DNA of 64,000 bases from Bacteroidaceae bacterium (GTDB lineage Bacteria > Bacteroidota > Bacteroidia > Bacteroidales > Bacteroidaceae). The notes under the pieces were generated by a model. That model was not told the DNA's origin. It did no database searches and was given only the letters and a program-made list of their open reading frames with translations. Numbering within the stretch: the stretch's first letter is position 1; each line of letters starts with the position of its first letter. The stretch lies in the NCBI GenBank assembly GCA_030843315.1, contig JAUUPT010000007.1, forward strand, positions 25,171-89,170, written 5' to 3'. Position numbers and translations under genes: made by a program. Below are positions 34,628 to 44,567 of this stretch, piece by piece.

Positions 34628-35302
34628 TTATAACATCTTCACCAAGATGTCCCACACCGCCACCATGTGGCATGCCGACCCTGCCAATACGAAGAAATGA
34701 AAGACGGAATGCATGTATCGTGTATTACGTAAGGAGTAGAAAGCAGCCCCGGTGATATAGCACACCCCTTCGGCAATAATCCAATAGACGGAAACCTCGG
34801 CTACGGCATATAGTGGCTTGAATACAATCAGCACAGACAACCCCATGAGAATATAGCATATCGTCTCCAGATAGCTATGCTCCTTCATTTTGCGGAAGCT
34901 GACGATAGTGCCTGCAATGGCACACAGCCAGACAAAAACGAACAATACCCATCCCCAAGCCCCTTCAGTGCGCAGGGCAATGAGCGTGACGGGTGAGAAG
35001 CTACCTGCAATGTGCCAGTAGATAGCAGCATGGTCCCAATGCCGCAATCGCCGCTTCCACGGACTATGATGCTTTATGGAGTGGTAGAGGGTAGAGGAGA
35101 TGTACGAACCGCACATTCCGAATAGATAGAGCCATATTCCTAATGTAGCCCACAGGTTATGCGCTTCGTGACATTTCATTAGGAACAGTGTACCTACAAT
35201 TATCCCCATAGCAATACCGATGCCATGAGAAATGGAGTTAACGGTTTCTTCGCCCCGGCTGTAGAAGAGTCCGTGGCGCCTTTTCTTTTCAGTTGTATTC
35301 AT
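34628..35302 (-). CDS. hemolysin III / PAQR-like seven-helix membrane protein
   Basis: The 224-residue protein has seven hydrophobic helices. Conserved features of the YqfA/TrhA group are EETVNSISHGIG near the start, SSTLYHS in the second helix region, DHAAIYWHIAGSFSP, and the C-terminal MHSVFHFFVLAGSACHM. The His residues may form a metal site. The family is linked to membrane homeostasis in E. coli; true hemolysis is unlikely to be its role. Confidence 0.88.
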   Translation of the reverse strand: MNTTEKKRRHGLFYSRGEETVNSISHGIGIAMGIIVGTLFLMKCHEAHNLWATLGIWLYLFGMCGSYISSTLYHSIKHHSPWKRRLRHWDHAAIYWHIAGSFSPVTLIALRTEGAWGWVLFVFVWLCAIAGTIVSFRKMKEHSYLETICYILMGLSVLIVFKPLYAVAEVSVYWIIAEGVCYITGAAFYSLRNTRYMHSVFHFFVLAGSACHMVAVWDILVKML

Positions 35303-35332
35303 CTTTGAGAGGCGGTTTTTATCTTGAGGCGA

Positions 35333-35376
35333 AACAGACGATGCGTTTTACCTCAATACATCATCTGTTTTTTATG
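35333..35376 (+). repeat. two units of the 22-bp AATACATCATGCG-type repeat
   Basis: ATGCGTTTTACCTCAATACA and ATCATCTGTTT follow at the same 22-bp register as the four-unit array at 61031-61112; the first unit here (from about 35333) is degenerate, the second (35355) is near-identical to unit 1 of that array. Confidence 0.55.
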
Positions 35377-35388
35377 CTGAAAACATAT

Positions 35389-35444
35389 ACCCCTTCCGCA
35401 CGATAACTCCTATAAACAGAGGTATTAAGGCATGCGGAAGGGGT
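35389..35444 (-). terminator. terminator hairpin after gcvP
   Basis: Twelve-bp arms ACCCCTTCCGCA (35389-35400) and TGCGGAAGGGGT (35433-35444). On the minus strand the stem is followed by ATATGTTTT, a weak T tract. Confidence 0.65.
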
Positions 35445-35454
35445 TGGAGTGTTT

Positions 35455-38304
35455 TTAGTCAAAGCATCCGTAGCACGTCGGCAACAGTTTCCGGTCGCCC
35501 AGCGTATTGTCAACGCGTGCTACATTTATCCAGAACTTGTTTTCACGTACGCTTTCTATCGGATAGGCGGCTTTCTCGCGCGTGTAACTGTGGTTCCATT
35601 CGTTCGCCACCACCTCGTATTCGGGGTGCGGAGCATTTACCAGCACATTGTCTTCCTTGTCCGCTTTGCCTTCCTTCACTTCCTGAATCTCGTTCCAGAT
35701 GGTCAGCATCACGTTGATGAAGTTATCCAGTTCGGCAAGGCTTTCGCTTTCCGTCGGTTCTATCATCAGGGTACCGTGTACGGGGAAGGAGAGGGTGGGA
35801 GCGTGATAGCCGTAGTCCATCAGACGCTTGGCAATATCATTTTCGCTGATACCCGTTTCTTCGTGTACCTTGCGGCATTCCAGAATCATTTCGTGACCAA
35901 CGAAGCCGGTAGCACCGCGATAAACGATGCCGTATGTATCCTTGAGGCAAGCAGCCAGATAATTGGCGCTCAATATCGCTATCTTGGTGGCACGCGTCAG
36001 TCCTTCCGTTCCCATCATGCGGATGTACCCGTACGTGATGGGCAAGATGCCTGCACTGCCGAACGGAGCACCGGCAACCTGGTTGGCGGCATTGCCGAAG
36101 ATACCGTGTCCCGGCAGGAACGGAACCAGATGTTCTGCCACGCAGATAGGTCCTACGCCCGGTCCGCCGCCGCCGTGAGGCGAAGCAAACGTCTTGTGCA
36201 GGTTCAGATGGCAAACGTCGGCACCGATAAAGCCGGGGTTCGTCAGCCCTACCTGCGCATTCATATTGGCGCCGTCCATATATACCTGTGCGCCGCAAGC
36301 GTGGATAATGCGGCAGATTTCCACAATCTCCGTTTCAAAGATGCCGTGCGTGGATGGATAGGTAATCATCAGCGCAGCAAGGTCGTCCTTGTTCTCTTCT
36401 GCTTTGGCGCGGAGGTCAGCCATATCCACATTGCCTTGCTCGTCGCAGGCGCAAGTCACGGTAGTGAAACCTGCCTGAATGGCGGATGCCGGATTGGTGC
36501 CGTGCGCCGATGCCGGAATCAATACCTTGCTGCGATGTCCCTGCCCGATGCTTTCCAGGTAAGCGCGGATAACACGTAGCCCTGCATATTCGCCTGCCGC
36601 ACCGGAGTTGGGTTGCAGGCTGACGCCGGCAAAGCCGGTGATTATCTTCAGTTCTTCGCTGAGGTTGTGTATCAGTTCGCGATAACCCTCTGCCTGGTCT
36701 TCGGGCACCAGCGGATGTATATTCATAAATTCCGGCCGGCTGAGGGGCAGCATCTCTGCCGCAGCATTCAACTTCATGGTGCACGAACCGAGGGAAATCA
36801 TGGAGTGTGCCAGGGAGATGTCCTTGCGGTCGAGGCGCTTGATGTAGCGCATCATCTCCGTTTCCGTGTGATATTTGTTGAATACCTCGTGCGTCAGGTA
36901 GGCGCTTTGGCGTTTCAGTTCCTTACAGATGGTATTGCTTACCGGCACGTCGTCCACCTTCGTGCAGTCCTGTCCGGCGGCAATGGCAAAGATAGATACC
37001 AGTACGTTGACGGCAGCTACGTCCGTGCTTTCGTCGATGCTCATGCCCACGTCACCGTTCTTGAAGTAACGCAGGTTCACTTCCTTGCTCAGTGCGATGG
37101 TACGTATCTGTTGTGCCGAGATGGTATCGGGCAGTGCGAAGCGGAGCGTGTCGAAATACTGTGCATTGACCTGCTTGTATCCCAGCTTGTTGATGGTTTT
37201 CTCCAGATATACGGCAATGCTGTGGATGCGTTCGGCAATGGTGCGTATGCCTTCCGGTCCGTGATACACGGCATAGAAGCCTGCCATGGTGGCGAGCAGC
37301 GCTTGTGCGGTACAGATGTTGGACGTTGCCTTCTCGCGCTTGATGTGTTGCTCGCGGGTTTGCAGCGCCATGCGGTAGCACATCTTTCCGTACTTGTCCT
37401 TCGACCAGCCGATGATGCGTCCCGGTATATTGCGTTTGTACTCGTCGCGCGTGGCAAAGTATGCTGCCGACGGGCCGCCATAGAACATCGGAGTACCCAG
37501 CCGTTGCGTTGTACCGAAAACGATGTCCGCTCCCCATTCTCCCGGCGGGGTGAGCAGGGCAAGGCTCAGAATGTCGGCGGCAACGGCTACCTTGCATTCT
37601 GCGGCATGTGCTTTCTCTACAAATTCGCGATAGTCTTCCGCATTGCCGTTGGCATTGGGATATTGCAGTACGCAGGCAAAGATGTCCGGGGTAAGTTCCA
37701 GTTCGCGGTACTTGCCGGTGCGTATCTCGATGCCCTGCGGCACGGCGCGGGTGGTCATTACTGCCAGTGTCTGCGGGAAGATGTTCTCGTCTACAAACAC
37801 TACGTTGGCTCCCGACTTCTGCATGGCGCGGGGACGAAGGGCGTACATCATCGTCACGGCTTCGGCGGCGGCGGTTGCTTCGTCCAGCAAAGAACAGTTG
37901 GCAAGCGGCATGCCGGTGAGGTCGCATACGGCAGTCTGGAAGTTCATCAGCGCTTCGAGGCGTCCTTGCGAGACTTCCGTCTGATAGGGAGTGTAAGAGG
38001 TGTACCACACCGGGTTCTCGAATACATTCCGTTGGATAACGGCAGGGGTAATGGTGTTGTACCAGCCCTTGCCGATGTAAGTGGTGTAAAGTTTGTTTTT
38101 GGCAGCCAGTCCGGCAATGTGTTGCCCGAACTCATATTCCGTCATAGTCTCGGGCAGAGCCAACGGCGCTTTCAGGCGTATGTTGGCAGGAATGGTTTTA
38201 TCTATCAGCTCGTCCAGGCTGTTCACTCCGATTTTGCGGAGCATCTGTGCCTCGTCTTTTTCGCTGATGCCGATGTGGCGGCAGGCCAATAGGTCGTTTT
38301 TCAT
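35455..38304 (-). CDS. gcvP: glycine dehydrogenase (decarboxylating), P protein of glycine cleavage
   Basis: The 949-residue protein is the fused homodimeric type P protein that decarboxylates glycine and passes aminomethyl to the H protein lipoyl arm. The PLP lysine lies in HLNLHKTFASPHGGGG. Other landmarks are YTPYQTEVSQGRLEALMNFQT and SLGSCTMKLNAAAEM. It follows the metallo-hydrolase gene by 30 bp on the minus strand; no glycine riboswitch fits in that space. GcvH and GcvT are not in the window; LipB, which serves lipoylation of GcvH, is encoded at 48995. Confidence 0.98.
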   Translation of the reverse strand: MKNDLLACRHIGISEKDEAQMLRKIGVNSLDELIDKTIPANIRLKAPLALPETMTEYEFGQHIAGLAAKNKLYTTYIGKGWYNTITPAVIQRNVFENPVWYTSYTPYQTEVSQGRLEALMNFQTAVCDLTGMPLANCSLLDEATAAAEAVTMMYALRPRAMQKSGANVVFVDENIFPQTLAVMTTRAVPQGIEIRTGKYRELELTPDIFACVLQYPNANGNAEDYREFVEKAHAAECKVAVAADILSLALLTPPGEWGADIVFGTTQRLGTPMFYGGPSAAYFATRDEYKRNIPGRIIGWSKDKYGKMCYRMALQTREQHIKREKATSNICTAQALLATMAGFYAVYHGPEGIRTIAERIHSIAVYLEKTINKLGYKQVNAQYFDTLRFALPDTISAQQIRTIALSKEVNLRYFKNGDVGMSIDESTDVAAVNVLVSIFAIAAGQDCTKVDDVPVSNTICKELKRQSAYLTHEVFNKYHTETEMMRYIKRLDRKDISLAHSMISLGSCTMKLNAAAEMLPLSRPEFMNIHPLVPEDQAEGYRELIHNLSEELKIITGFAGVSLQPNSGAAGEYAGLRVIRAYLESIGQGHRSKVLIPASAHGTNPASAIQAGFTTVTCACDEQGNVDMADLRAKAEENKDDLAALMITYPSTHGIFETEIVEICRIIHACGAQVYMDGANMNAQVGLTNPGFIGADVCHLNLHKTFASPHGGGGPGVGPICVAEHLVPFLPGHGIFGNAANQVAGAPFGSAGILPITYGYIRMMGTEGLTRATKIAILSANYLAACLKDTYGIVYRGATGFVGHEMILECRKVHEETGISENDIAKRLMDYGYHAPTLSFPVHGTLMIEPTESESLAELDNFINVMLTIWNEIQEVKEGKADKEDNVLVNAPHPEYEVVANEWNHSYTREKAAYPIESVRENKFWINVARVDNTLGDRKLLPTCYGCFD

Positions 38305-38334
38305 GATTGTATATGTTTAAGTTTGATTATTCTC

Positions 38335-38973
38335 CTATCTGAAGAACGGATTCTCCGCCTTCTCTATTCCGATGGTGGTCGGTGCACCGTGTCCCGGATA
38401 GACAATGGTTTCGTTGGGCAGTACGAACAGACGGCTGCATATATGCTCTATCAGTTCGTCGAAGTTGCCGCCGGCAAGGTCGGCACGGCCTATGCTTCCC
38501 TGGAACAGGACATCGCCCGAGAACATACAGTGCTGTGCCGCACAGTAAAACACCAGGCTGCCCGGTGAGTGTCCCGGCACATGGATGGCTTCCAGACGGG
38601 TATTGCCGAAGGTGATGATGTCGCCGTCGTGCAAATAGTTTCCCAGCGGTACGGGTGGTTCCTGCAGCTGGAAACCGAACATCCGGCTTTGCTTCGGAGC
38701 TTCGTCAATCCAGTATTCGTCTGCTTGGTTGGCTTCTGCTTTCAGTCCGAATTCTTTCAGCATGAAAGGGTTGCCGAAGATATGGTCCAGGTGCAGGTGC
38801 GTGTTCAACAGATGCTTCACATTCAGTTCGTTCTTGATGATAAAGCTCTTCAACGCCTGCTTCTCTTCTTCGTAGAAACAACCGGGGTCGATGACTACCG
38901 CTTCATTGGTTTCGTCCCAAAGCACATAGCAGTTCTCCGGGAACATATTAAATTCAAATCTCTTTATCTTCAT
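38335..38973 (-). CDS. metallo-beta-lactamase fold hydrolase (glyoxalase II-like)
   Basis: The 212-residue protein has the metal motif NTHLHLDHIFG (HxHxDH), a second ligand region VPGHSPGSLVF, the ligand Asp in MFSGDVLF and the late PGHGAPTTIG. This is the short glyoxalase II/YcbL-type. Start MKIKRFEFNMFPENCYVL leaves 2 bp after rsmG. Substrate unknown; thioester hydrolysis is likely. Confidence 0.9.
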   Translation of the reverse strand: MKIKRFEFNMFPENCYVLWDETNEAVVIDPGCFYEEEKQALKSFIIKNELNVKHLLNTHLHLDHIFGNPFMLKEFGLKAEANQADEYWIDEAPKQSRMFGFQLQEPPVPLGNYLHDGDIITFGNTRLEAIHVPGHSPGSLVFYCAAQHCMFSGDVLFQGSIGRADLAGGNFDELIEHICSRLFVLPNETIVYPGHGAPTTIGIEKAENPFFR

Positions 38974-38975
38974 AA

Positions 38976-39596
38976 TTATATGGTTACATATACTACCTTC
39001 TTGGTTTCGAAGAACTCTTCCTCGAAGAAGTCCTTCAAGTCCCACATCGTGGTCTTGTTCCTGACGGGCATGGCTTCGTGTTCCAGTTCGCCGCCTTTCA
39101 GACAGATCAGTCCGTTGGGTAAAGCATTCTGTTGTTTAGTGGAGATGTTCTTGCGGATAATCTTGAGAAGATCGGTCAGCGGCATCACGGCACGGCTTAC
39201 GACAAAGTCGAACGTTTGCTTCTCTTCTTCGGCACGGGCATGGCGGAAAGTAATGTTTTTCAATCCGATGCTGCCGGCTACTTCGGTGGCTACGCGCACT
39301 TTCTTACCGATGCTGTCCACCAGGTGGAACCTCACTTCGGGAAAGAGGATAGCCAGGGGGATGCCCGGAAATCCGCCGCCCGTGCCCAGATCCATAATCT
39401 GCGTGCCCGGTTTGAAACGGATTATTTTGGCAATGCCCAGTGAGTGGAGCACATGATGCTCGTATAGGTTTTCGATGTCTTTACGCGAGATGACGTTTAT
39501 CTTGGAATTCCAGTCCAGATAAAGGTCATAGAGTGCGGCAAACTGCTTTTTCTGTTCCTCTGTCAGGTCAGGAAAGTATTTGCTGATGATTTCCAT
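38976..39596 (-). CDS. rsmG: 16S rRNA (guanine527-N7)-methyltransferase
   Basis: The 206-residue protein has the RsmG layout: N-terminal helices with LYLDWNSKINVISRKD, the SAM loop IMDLGTGGGFPGIPLAI, LVDSIGKKVRV and FDFVVSRAV. It methylates G527 of 16S rRNA. It lies 16 bp after the lipoprotein gene and just before the metallo-hydrolase gene in a four-gene minus-strand run ending with gcvP. Confidence 0.95.
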   Translation of the reverse strand: MEIISKYFPDLTEEQKKQFAALYDLYLDWNSKINVISRKDIENLYEHHVLHSLGIAKIIRFKPGTQIMDLGTGGGFPGIPLAILFPEVRFHLVDSIGKKVRVATEVAGSIGLKNITFRHARAEEEKQTFDFVVSRAVMPLTDLLKIIRKNISTKQQNALPNGLICLKGGELEHEAMPVRNKTTMWDLKDFFEEEFFETKKVVYVTI

Positions 39597-39612
39597 ATTT
39601 CTTCGTTTTTAC

Positions 39613-40467
39613 TTATTCTCTTACTTCATTGAGTACCATCGAACCATCGCTCAGCAAGTGCTGCACCATTTCGTACGGAAGGGTGATTTGTACGGGCCCC
39701 ATCACGTACGGAGCGATGTCGTATACATTATAATAAAAGGTGATGCCTTCCGGGCTGAGGTAAAAGTTCTCGGTCGGTTCCAGATTGCCGGTGGTGGCAT
39801 ATCCCAGGTCTTCCAGTTCCTGGCGGGTGGTTACTTTGTTGTCCGCCATCAACTGATTCCACAACAAGTCGGTCAGGGCTCCTTCATAGTCGCTGACGAA
39901 CAAGTCGTCCAGCCGGATGGGGCTCAGGGTGCGCAAGTCCATATTGAGGAAGGTAGTCATGTAGATGCCGTGTGCGCCGCCGGTAAACTCTTCGTAGCGG
40001 TAACGGTACACTAACAGATGCTTGGTGTAGAGTTGCACCTGGCTTTTGATATACTTGTAGTATGAGTACCAGGCTTCCATACTGCTTTCATCTTCCTTTT
40101 CCTGTTCATCCTTTTTGTACATCGGTTCCAGGTCGTTGCGATAATCGCTGATGTATTTTCCGGCATATTGGTCTGCTGCTTCTTTGGGCGGCATCGCCAT
40201 ATATTTGTCACCGAAGCAGAGGGAAAGGAAATAAGCGTTCAGGCTGTCGCCCAGTCTTACATCGGATGCTTTGTCCACATAGGCAAAGTTGATGACGATG
40301 TTGCATGCAGGCTTGTCGGCATCATCAAACAGATGGGCGGTCTGGTTTATCTGTATACTGTCGAACTCCAACGCCCCTGCGTTTTTGTTCATGGTGTTAC
40401 CGCAAGAAAAGAAAAACCCACTTGCTGCAAGCAGAAAAACAAGTAGGCTAACAGTTTGCTTTTTCAT
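39613..40467 (-). CDS. DUF3298 family lipoprotein
   Basis: The 284-residue protein has a lipoprotein signal (FFFSC, C22) and a long periplasmic domain. YRYEEFTGGAHGIYMTTFLNMDL is the DUF4163/DUF3298 junction seen in RsiV-like proteins, and FYLSPEGITFYYNVYDIAPY fits the DUF3298 part. Some relatives bind lysozyme, but nothing here shows that function. First gene of the unit with rsmG. Confidence 0.82.
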   Translation of the reverse strand: MKKQTVSLLVFLLAASGFFFSCGNTMNKNAGALEFDSIQINQTAHLFDDADKPACNIVINFAYVDKASDVRLGDSLNAYFLSLCFGDKYMAMPPKEAADQYAGKYISDYRNDLEPMYKKDEQEKEDESSMEAWYSYYKYIKSQVQLYTKHLLVYRYRYEEFTGGAHGIYMTTFLNMDLRTLSPIRLDDLFVSDYEGALTDLLWNQLMADNKVTTRQELEDLGYATTGNLEPTENFYLSPEGITFYYNVYDIAPYVMGPVQITLPYEMVQHLLSDGSMVLNEVRE

Positions 40468-40574
40468 ATTGAGTTTCGTTTATAAATCAACATTTGAATC
40501 AAAAATCCTTATCGACAAATATAGAACTTATAAACGAACTACCTACATAAAAAAGGGAAAAAAATGCTTTCCCG

Positions 40575-41408
40575 TCAGCTGTTTCTGTATTCCAGCGGAC
40601 TCATTCCCATGTGCCTCTTGAAGTATTTTCCGAAGAACGAAGCGCTGGGGAAGTTTAGCGAATAGGCTATTTCCTGAATCGTCATATTCGTAGATTTCAG
40701 TTTGGCTTTCACGTCCACAATGACGATGTGGGCGATGATGTCCAGCACATGCTTTCCGGTTACCTGCTTCACGGTGGTACTGAGGTGCTGCAAAGAGATG
40801 CCCAGCTTGTCGGCATAGAATTGCGCACTGCGTTCGTGCGTATAGTTTTCGATGACGAGCTGCACCAACTCGCGACAGATTTCCTCTTTCCGGCTTTTGG
40901 CGCCTTTCAGTACTTGCGGACGGTTGCAGTACATCCGGTTCACTCCTTGCAGCAGCAGGTTCAGTATAGTCTGCGCCGTTCGGGTATCAGGCGGATAGGG
41001 GCCGTTGGTGACGCGTGACCATAATGCGAAGTACTCTTTGAAGTAGGAAGCGATAACAGAATTGACGGATATCACCGGATATTCCAAGATGGTGGGAAAC
41101 GAACTTAGCGTGGACTGGATCAGATTGACGCCATTGAGGCAATGGGATGAAAAGCCTACAAAACTCAGGCATACTTTCTCCTTCTGTTCGTAAAACTGGA
41201 TGATGGTGCCGGGAAACAGGGTAATGAAGTCGCCTTGCTTGATTTCCGTATCCATCAGATTAATGGATACCTTGATCGAGCCCTCTAAGCAGATGGCGAA
41301 AATGCACGCTTTTATCCGGCACGATTGCTTGTATATATTCAAAACATCTTCCGTTACTTCTGTCCAAGCAACTGTATCTACGGGTAAGTCTACTTGTGGA
41401 AAATCCAT
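40575..41408 (-). CDS. AraC-family transcriptional regulator
   Basis: The 277-residue protein has an N-terminal cupin-like sensing domain (about 30-120) and a C-terminal double helix-turn-helix with YADKLGISLQHLSTTVKQVTGK and IQEIAYSLNFPSASFFGKYFKRHMGMSPLEYR. A TACCTTTG box (plus coordinates 41434-41441) lies upstream on the minus strand. It lies next to the TonB receptor gene on the same strand and might control it; that is context only. Confidence 0.92.
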   Translation of the reverse strand: MDFPQVDLPVDTVAWTEVTEDVLNIYKQSCRIKACIFAICLEGSIKVSINLMDTEIKQGDFITLFPGTIIQFYEQKEKVCLSFVGFSSHCLNGVNLIQSTLSSFPTILEYPVISVNSVIASYFKEYFALWSRVTNGPYPPDTRTAQTILNLLLQGVNRMYCNRPQVLKGAKSRKEEICRELVQLVIENYTHERSAQFYADKLGISLQHLSTTVKQVTGKHVLDIIAHIVIVDVKAKLKSTNMTIQEIAYSLNFPSASFFGKYFKRHMGMSPLEYRNS

Positions 41409-41481
41409 ACGCTTTGTCGTTTTTAAGTGCGTACAAAGGTAATTCTTTTTTCCAAAAGAAGTAACGGAAGATATTAGTTTT

Positions 41482-44328
41482 TTAGAATGTTACATCCATT
41501 TTAACGACGAACGTACGCGGCGCACCTACTGCCATCGGGCGGTAGCTGTATTCCTTGTTCAGCAGATTGTTTATCATGAACTGGAAAGCCACTTCTTTGG
41601 TCGCTTTTACGCCGAACCGCATATCTACCGTAGCGTAGTCCGTATTATGCTTCTTCCAGTAAGTGGTCAGCGTTTCGCCGTCGGAGTAGCCGAAGAGGAT
41701 GCCGCGCACATAGTCCAGCAGGTCGCGTTGGGCTTTCTCTCGTTCGTCCAGCATGATGTAGTCTACGGCAAGCATCTTGCTCTTCCAGTTTACGTTGGCG
41801 CCTATGTTGATGCGTTTCCACTGCAAATCCAGCGTGGCCTTGAAGCTGTGCTTCGGGCGATACTTCAGGTATTTGCTGTTGTTGCTCTTCTCCTTCATCT
41901 GCAACGGGTCGGTATAGGTGTCTTCCAGGGCATTGCGTTCCTTGTAGTCGGCATCGCGCGGTTCGGTGTATACATATCCCAGGTTGTAGAGCAACTTGGT
42001 GTTCTTGTTGAAGGTGTACATACCGTTGGTGCTGATTTCCATACCGTAAATCTGCGCTTTGGATACGTTGTGGAACTGTGCTCCGATGCCGAATCCCTTG
42101 CCGTCCTTCAACATCTGGATGGCATCGTTCACGCTGTTTATCATGCTCAGGTCGGAGTTGTTGAACAGGCCGAACTGGAATTCCACCATATCCTTATACT
42201 GGGTATAGAAAGCGGCAACGTCCGCAAAGCCTTGCAGGTTGCCCACCTTATAGCCTTGCTTGAATCCGAGTTCGGCGTTGAAACCTTTCTCGGGCTGCAC
42301 GTTGTAGTTGGGATATACGCCTACGCCCCCGATGTCCTTGCGGAGATACTTCTCGGTGATGGACGGATTGCGGTAACCCTGTCCGAAGCTGGCACGCAGG
42401 AAGCTGTAGTCGGCAAGCTGGTAGTTCAGTCCGGCGCGGAACACGGGACGGAAAGGAATGGTGGTGCCGAGTACCTTCGTATCCGCTTCCCGATAGTGCT
42501 TGTCTATCCGGTAATACTCGCCGCGTACGCCTGCCGACACGCTGAGGCGGTCCCAGAAGCGTTGGTCGTACTGGAAGAAAGCGGCTACGTTGTCGCTCCG
42601 GTGTCTTTCGTCCATTTCGCCGGAATAGGTTTGGATATGTTCGTAGGTAAGTCCGGTGGTGATTTGTGCGCCGCCGTCCCATTTTTTATTGAACTGGTAG
42701 TCCAGATAGTAGTCGTAATTCTTGTCCGTCTTGGTGGCGGGGCGGTTGCGTTCCGGATTCAGTACGTTGGAGAGCCAGGGCACCAGATCGCTGGGCAGCT
42801 TGCCTTCCAACAATCCGCCCAAGTCACTGGGCAATCCGTTATCCATCACCCAGGAGATAAGGTCGCAATAGTCGGCGGTGGTGGCATCGGGGAAGATGTT
42901 ACCCAGGGAGCCGAAGGCACCGTCTATCAAGTCATTCAGGTTATTGCTCACAGCCCATTTCAGTGCTCCCGATATAAGTGGTTGCAGGGCGGTGTAATCT
43001 CCGTTGGCTATATTCTGTATCACCTGCGCATCGGTACCCATATTACCCAGAATGTCGGTGATGGAGGCGGATTGTGTCGGCTTGGCCAGGTTGTCTGCGC
43101 TATAATAGAAACGTCCTTTTATCTTATGTGCAATTCCCTTCTCCGGGTTCGTGAAGTTAAAGAACGGGTCGATGCGGAACGCGTTGGACTCGCGTCCCAT
43201 ATTGGCGAAGGGAGAGGGGCGGTAGGCTTCGCCCGGTGAGCGCCAGATAAAGAAGTCGCCATACCTGTTGGAAAGGAAATCTACGTTGAAGCCATAGTTC
43301 ATCAGGTTTGCTCCCATATCAGGCTGATGATAGGTCAGGTTGCCGTTGATGTGGAAACGTTTGTTGTAACCCTGTTGGCGGTATCCTTCGTCGGTAAACA
43401 GGTTCATTCCACCGCTGACGTCGAAGTTGCCGATGCGGCGGGAATGGGTGAGGTCAAAGCCTTCGTACAGCGGATTGCGCACGCCGTTGAAGAGGCTGTT
43501 GCGCAGCAACGGTTCCACCGGATATTTACCTTTTTCCCATAAAGCCTTGTCGCTCCATTGGTAATCACTGTTGGCAGGATCGCCATAGATACCTACGTAG
43601 GCACTGAAGCGGGTTTGCGGGGTCAGCCCCGGGCGTGCGGTACGTATATTGATGATACCGTTCAGTGCCGATGAGCCATAGAGCACGCTCGAAGCACCTT
43701 TGATTACTTCCACCTGCTGCACGTTTTCCAGTGGCACGCTGTTCCAGTTGATTACTCCATTCTGCGGGCTGAGTACGCTCATACCGTCCACCAGCACCAG
43801 GCTGCGGGCACCTACGCTGTACGTCCATCCGCCACCGCCGCGAATGCTGGGCTGTTTGTCTACGATATCCACTCCCGGAATAGTCTGGAGGGTCGAAGTG
43901 ATATCAGTGGGAGCCTGGCGTGCGATGTCGCTTGCCTTTATCAGATCCATAGAGACGGTTACGTCGCTCAGTTTCTGCTCAAAGCGTCCGGCTGAAACCA
44001 CGACATCTTCCAGCAGGTTGGTACTTTCTTTCATGTAGACGTCCTTTTGCATGATGTCTCCTTTGTTGATGACAATGGGCATCTGTACGTCTTCATATCC
44101 CACATAACTGAATACCAAGTCTACTCCGCCTACCGGCAGGTGTATTTCGTATGCGCCGTTTATATCGGTCACTACGCCCTGTGTGTCTTTCAGCTTGTAA
44201 GTTACAGATGCACCCACCAGAGGTTCGCTGGTAGTGGCGTCATATACATGCCCTTTCAGCACTTGGGCCGAAGCAGAAAAGCTGAACAGTAACATTGCGA
44301 ATAGCGTTATCAGAATTCTTTTTTCCAT
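41482..44328 (-). CDS. TonB-dependent receptor
   Basis: The 948-residue protein has a signal peptide (cleaved near SASAQ), a carboxypeptidase-regulatory-like domain (about 22-105), a plug with LQTIPGVDIVDKQPSIRGGGG and VIKGASSVLYGSSALNGIINI, and a barrel ending ...TFVVKMDVTF. The missing SusD partner and the sequence type point to a classical (non-SusC) receptor for a siderophore, vitamin or small ligand. Divergent from the SusC gene with 239 bp between the start codons. Confidence 0.92.
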   Translation of the reverse strand: MEKRILITLFAMLLFSFSASAQVLKGHVYDATTSEPLVGASVTYKLKDTQGVVTDINGAYEIHLPVGGVDLVFSYVGYEDVQMPIVINKGDIMQKDVYMKESTNLLEDVVVSAGRFEQKLSDVTVSMDLIKASDIARQAPTDITSTLQTIPGVDIVDKQPSIRGGGGWTYSVGARSLVLVDGMSVLSPQNGVINWNSVPLENVQQVEVIKGASSVLYGSSALNGIINIRTARPGLTPQTRFSAYVGIYGDPANSDYQWSDKALWEKGKYPVEPLLRNSLFNGVRNPLYEGFDLTHSRRIGNFDVSGGMNLFTDEGYRQQGYNKRFHINGNLTYHQPDMGANLMNYGFNVDFLSNRYGDFFIWRSPGEAYRPSPFANMGRESNAFRIDPFFNFTNPEKGIAHKIKGRFYYSADNLAKPTQSASITDILGNMGTDAQVIQNIANGDYTALQPLISGALKWAVSNNLNDLIDGAFGSLGNIFPDATTADYCDLISWVMDNGLPSDLGGLLEGKLPSDLVPWLSNVLNPERNRPATKTDKNYDYYLDYQFNKKWDGGAQITTGLTYEHIQTYSGEMDERHRSDNVAAFFQYDQRFWDRLSVSAGVRGEYYRIDKHYREADTKVLGTTIPFRPVFRAGLNYQLADYSFLRASFGQGYRNPSITEKYLRKDIGGVGVYPNYNVQPEKGFNAELGFKQGYKVGNLQGFADVAAFYTQYKDMVEFQFGLFNNSDLSMINSVNDAIQMLKDGKGFGIGAQFHNVSKAQIYGMEISTNGMYTFNKNTKLLYNLGYVYTEPRDADYKERNALEDTYTDPLQMKEKSNNSKYLKYRPKHSFKATLDLQWKRINIGANVNWKSKMLAVDYIMLDEREKAQRDLLDYVRGILFGYSDGETLTTYWKKHNTDYATVDMRFGVKATKEVAFQFMINNLLNKEYSYRPMAVGAPRTFVVKMDVTF

Positions 44329-44567
44329 AAGTCTGTATTTTTGGGTGAATAGCTATATCAGAATGTCTGCAAAGTACGTGAGATATCACCGGATTAACAA
44401 GGTGTATTTTTCGGTTTTGATGCTACAAAATTAATAATTTAGTTGAAAAACTACTTTAAACTGTCTTCTTTTTGGTCAATTATTCATTTTCTTGTGATGT
44501 CGCGAGACATTTCTGTTTCTGATTTGTTATTAAAAGAGAAGTGTTAACCTTTCTAATAAACAGAACC

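Noticed and set aside
36613..38292. 559-codon open frame on the plus strand
   Set aside because: Exactly opposite gcvP, whose motifs are complete. The plus-strand translation has no recognisable motif and is a shadow.
38305..38334. Glycine riboswitch before gcvP
   Set aside because: Only 30 bp separate gcvP from the upstream gene, and no aptamer-like structure fits.
41647..43239. 530-codon open frame on the plus strand
   Set aside because: Antisense shadow of the TonB-dependent receptor; Val/His-rich translation without domains.
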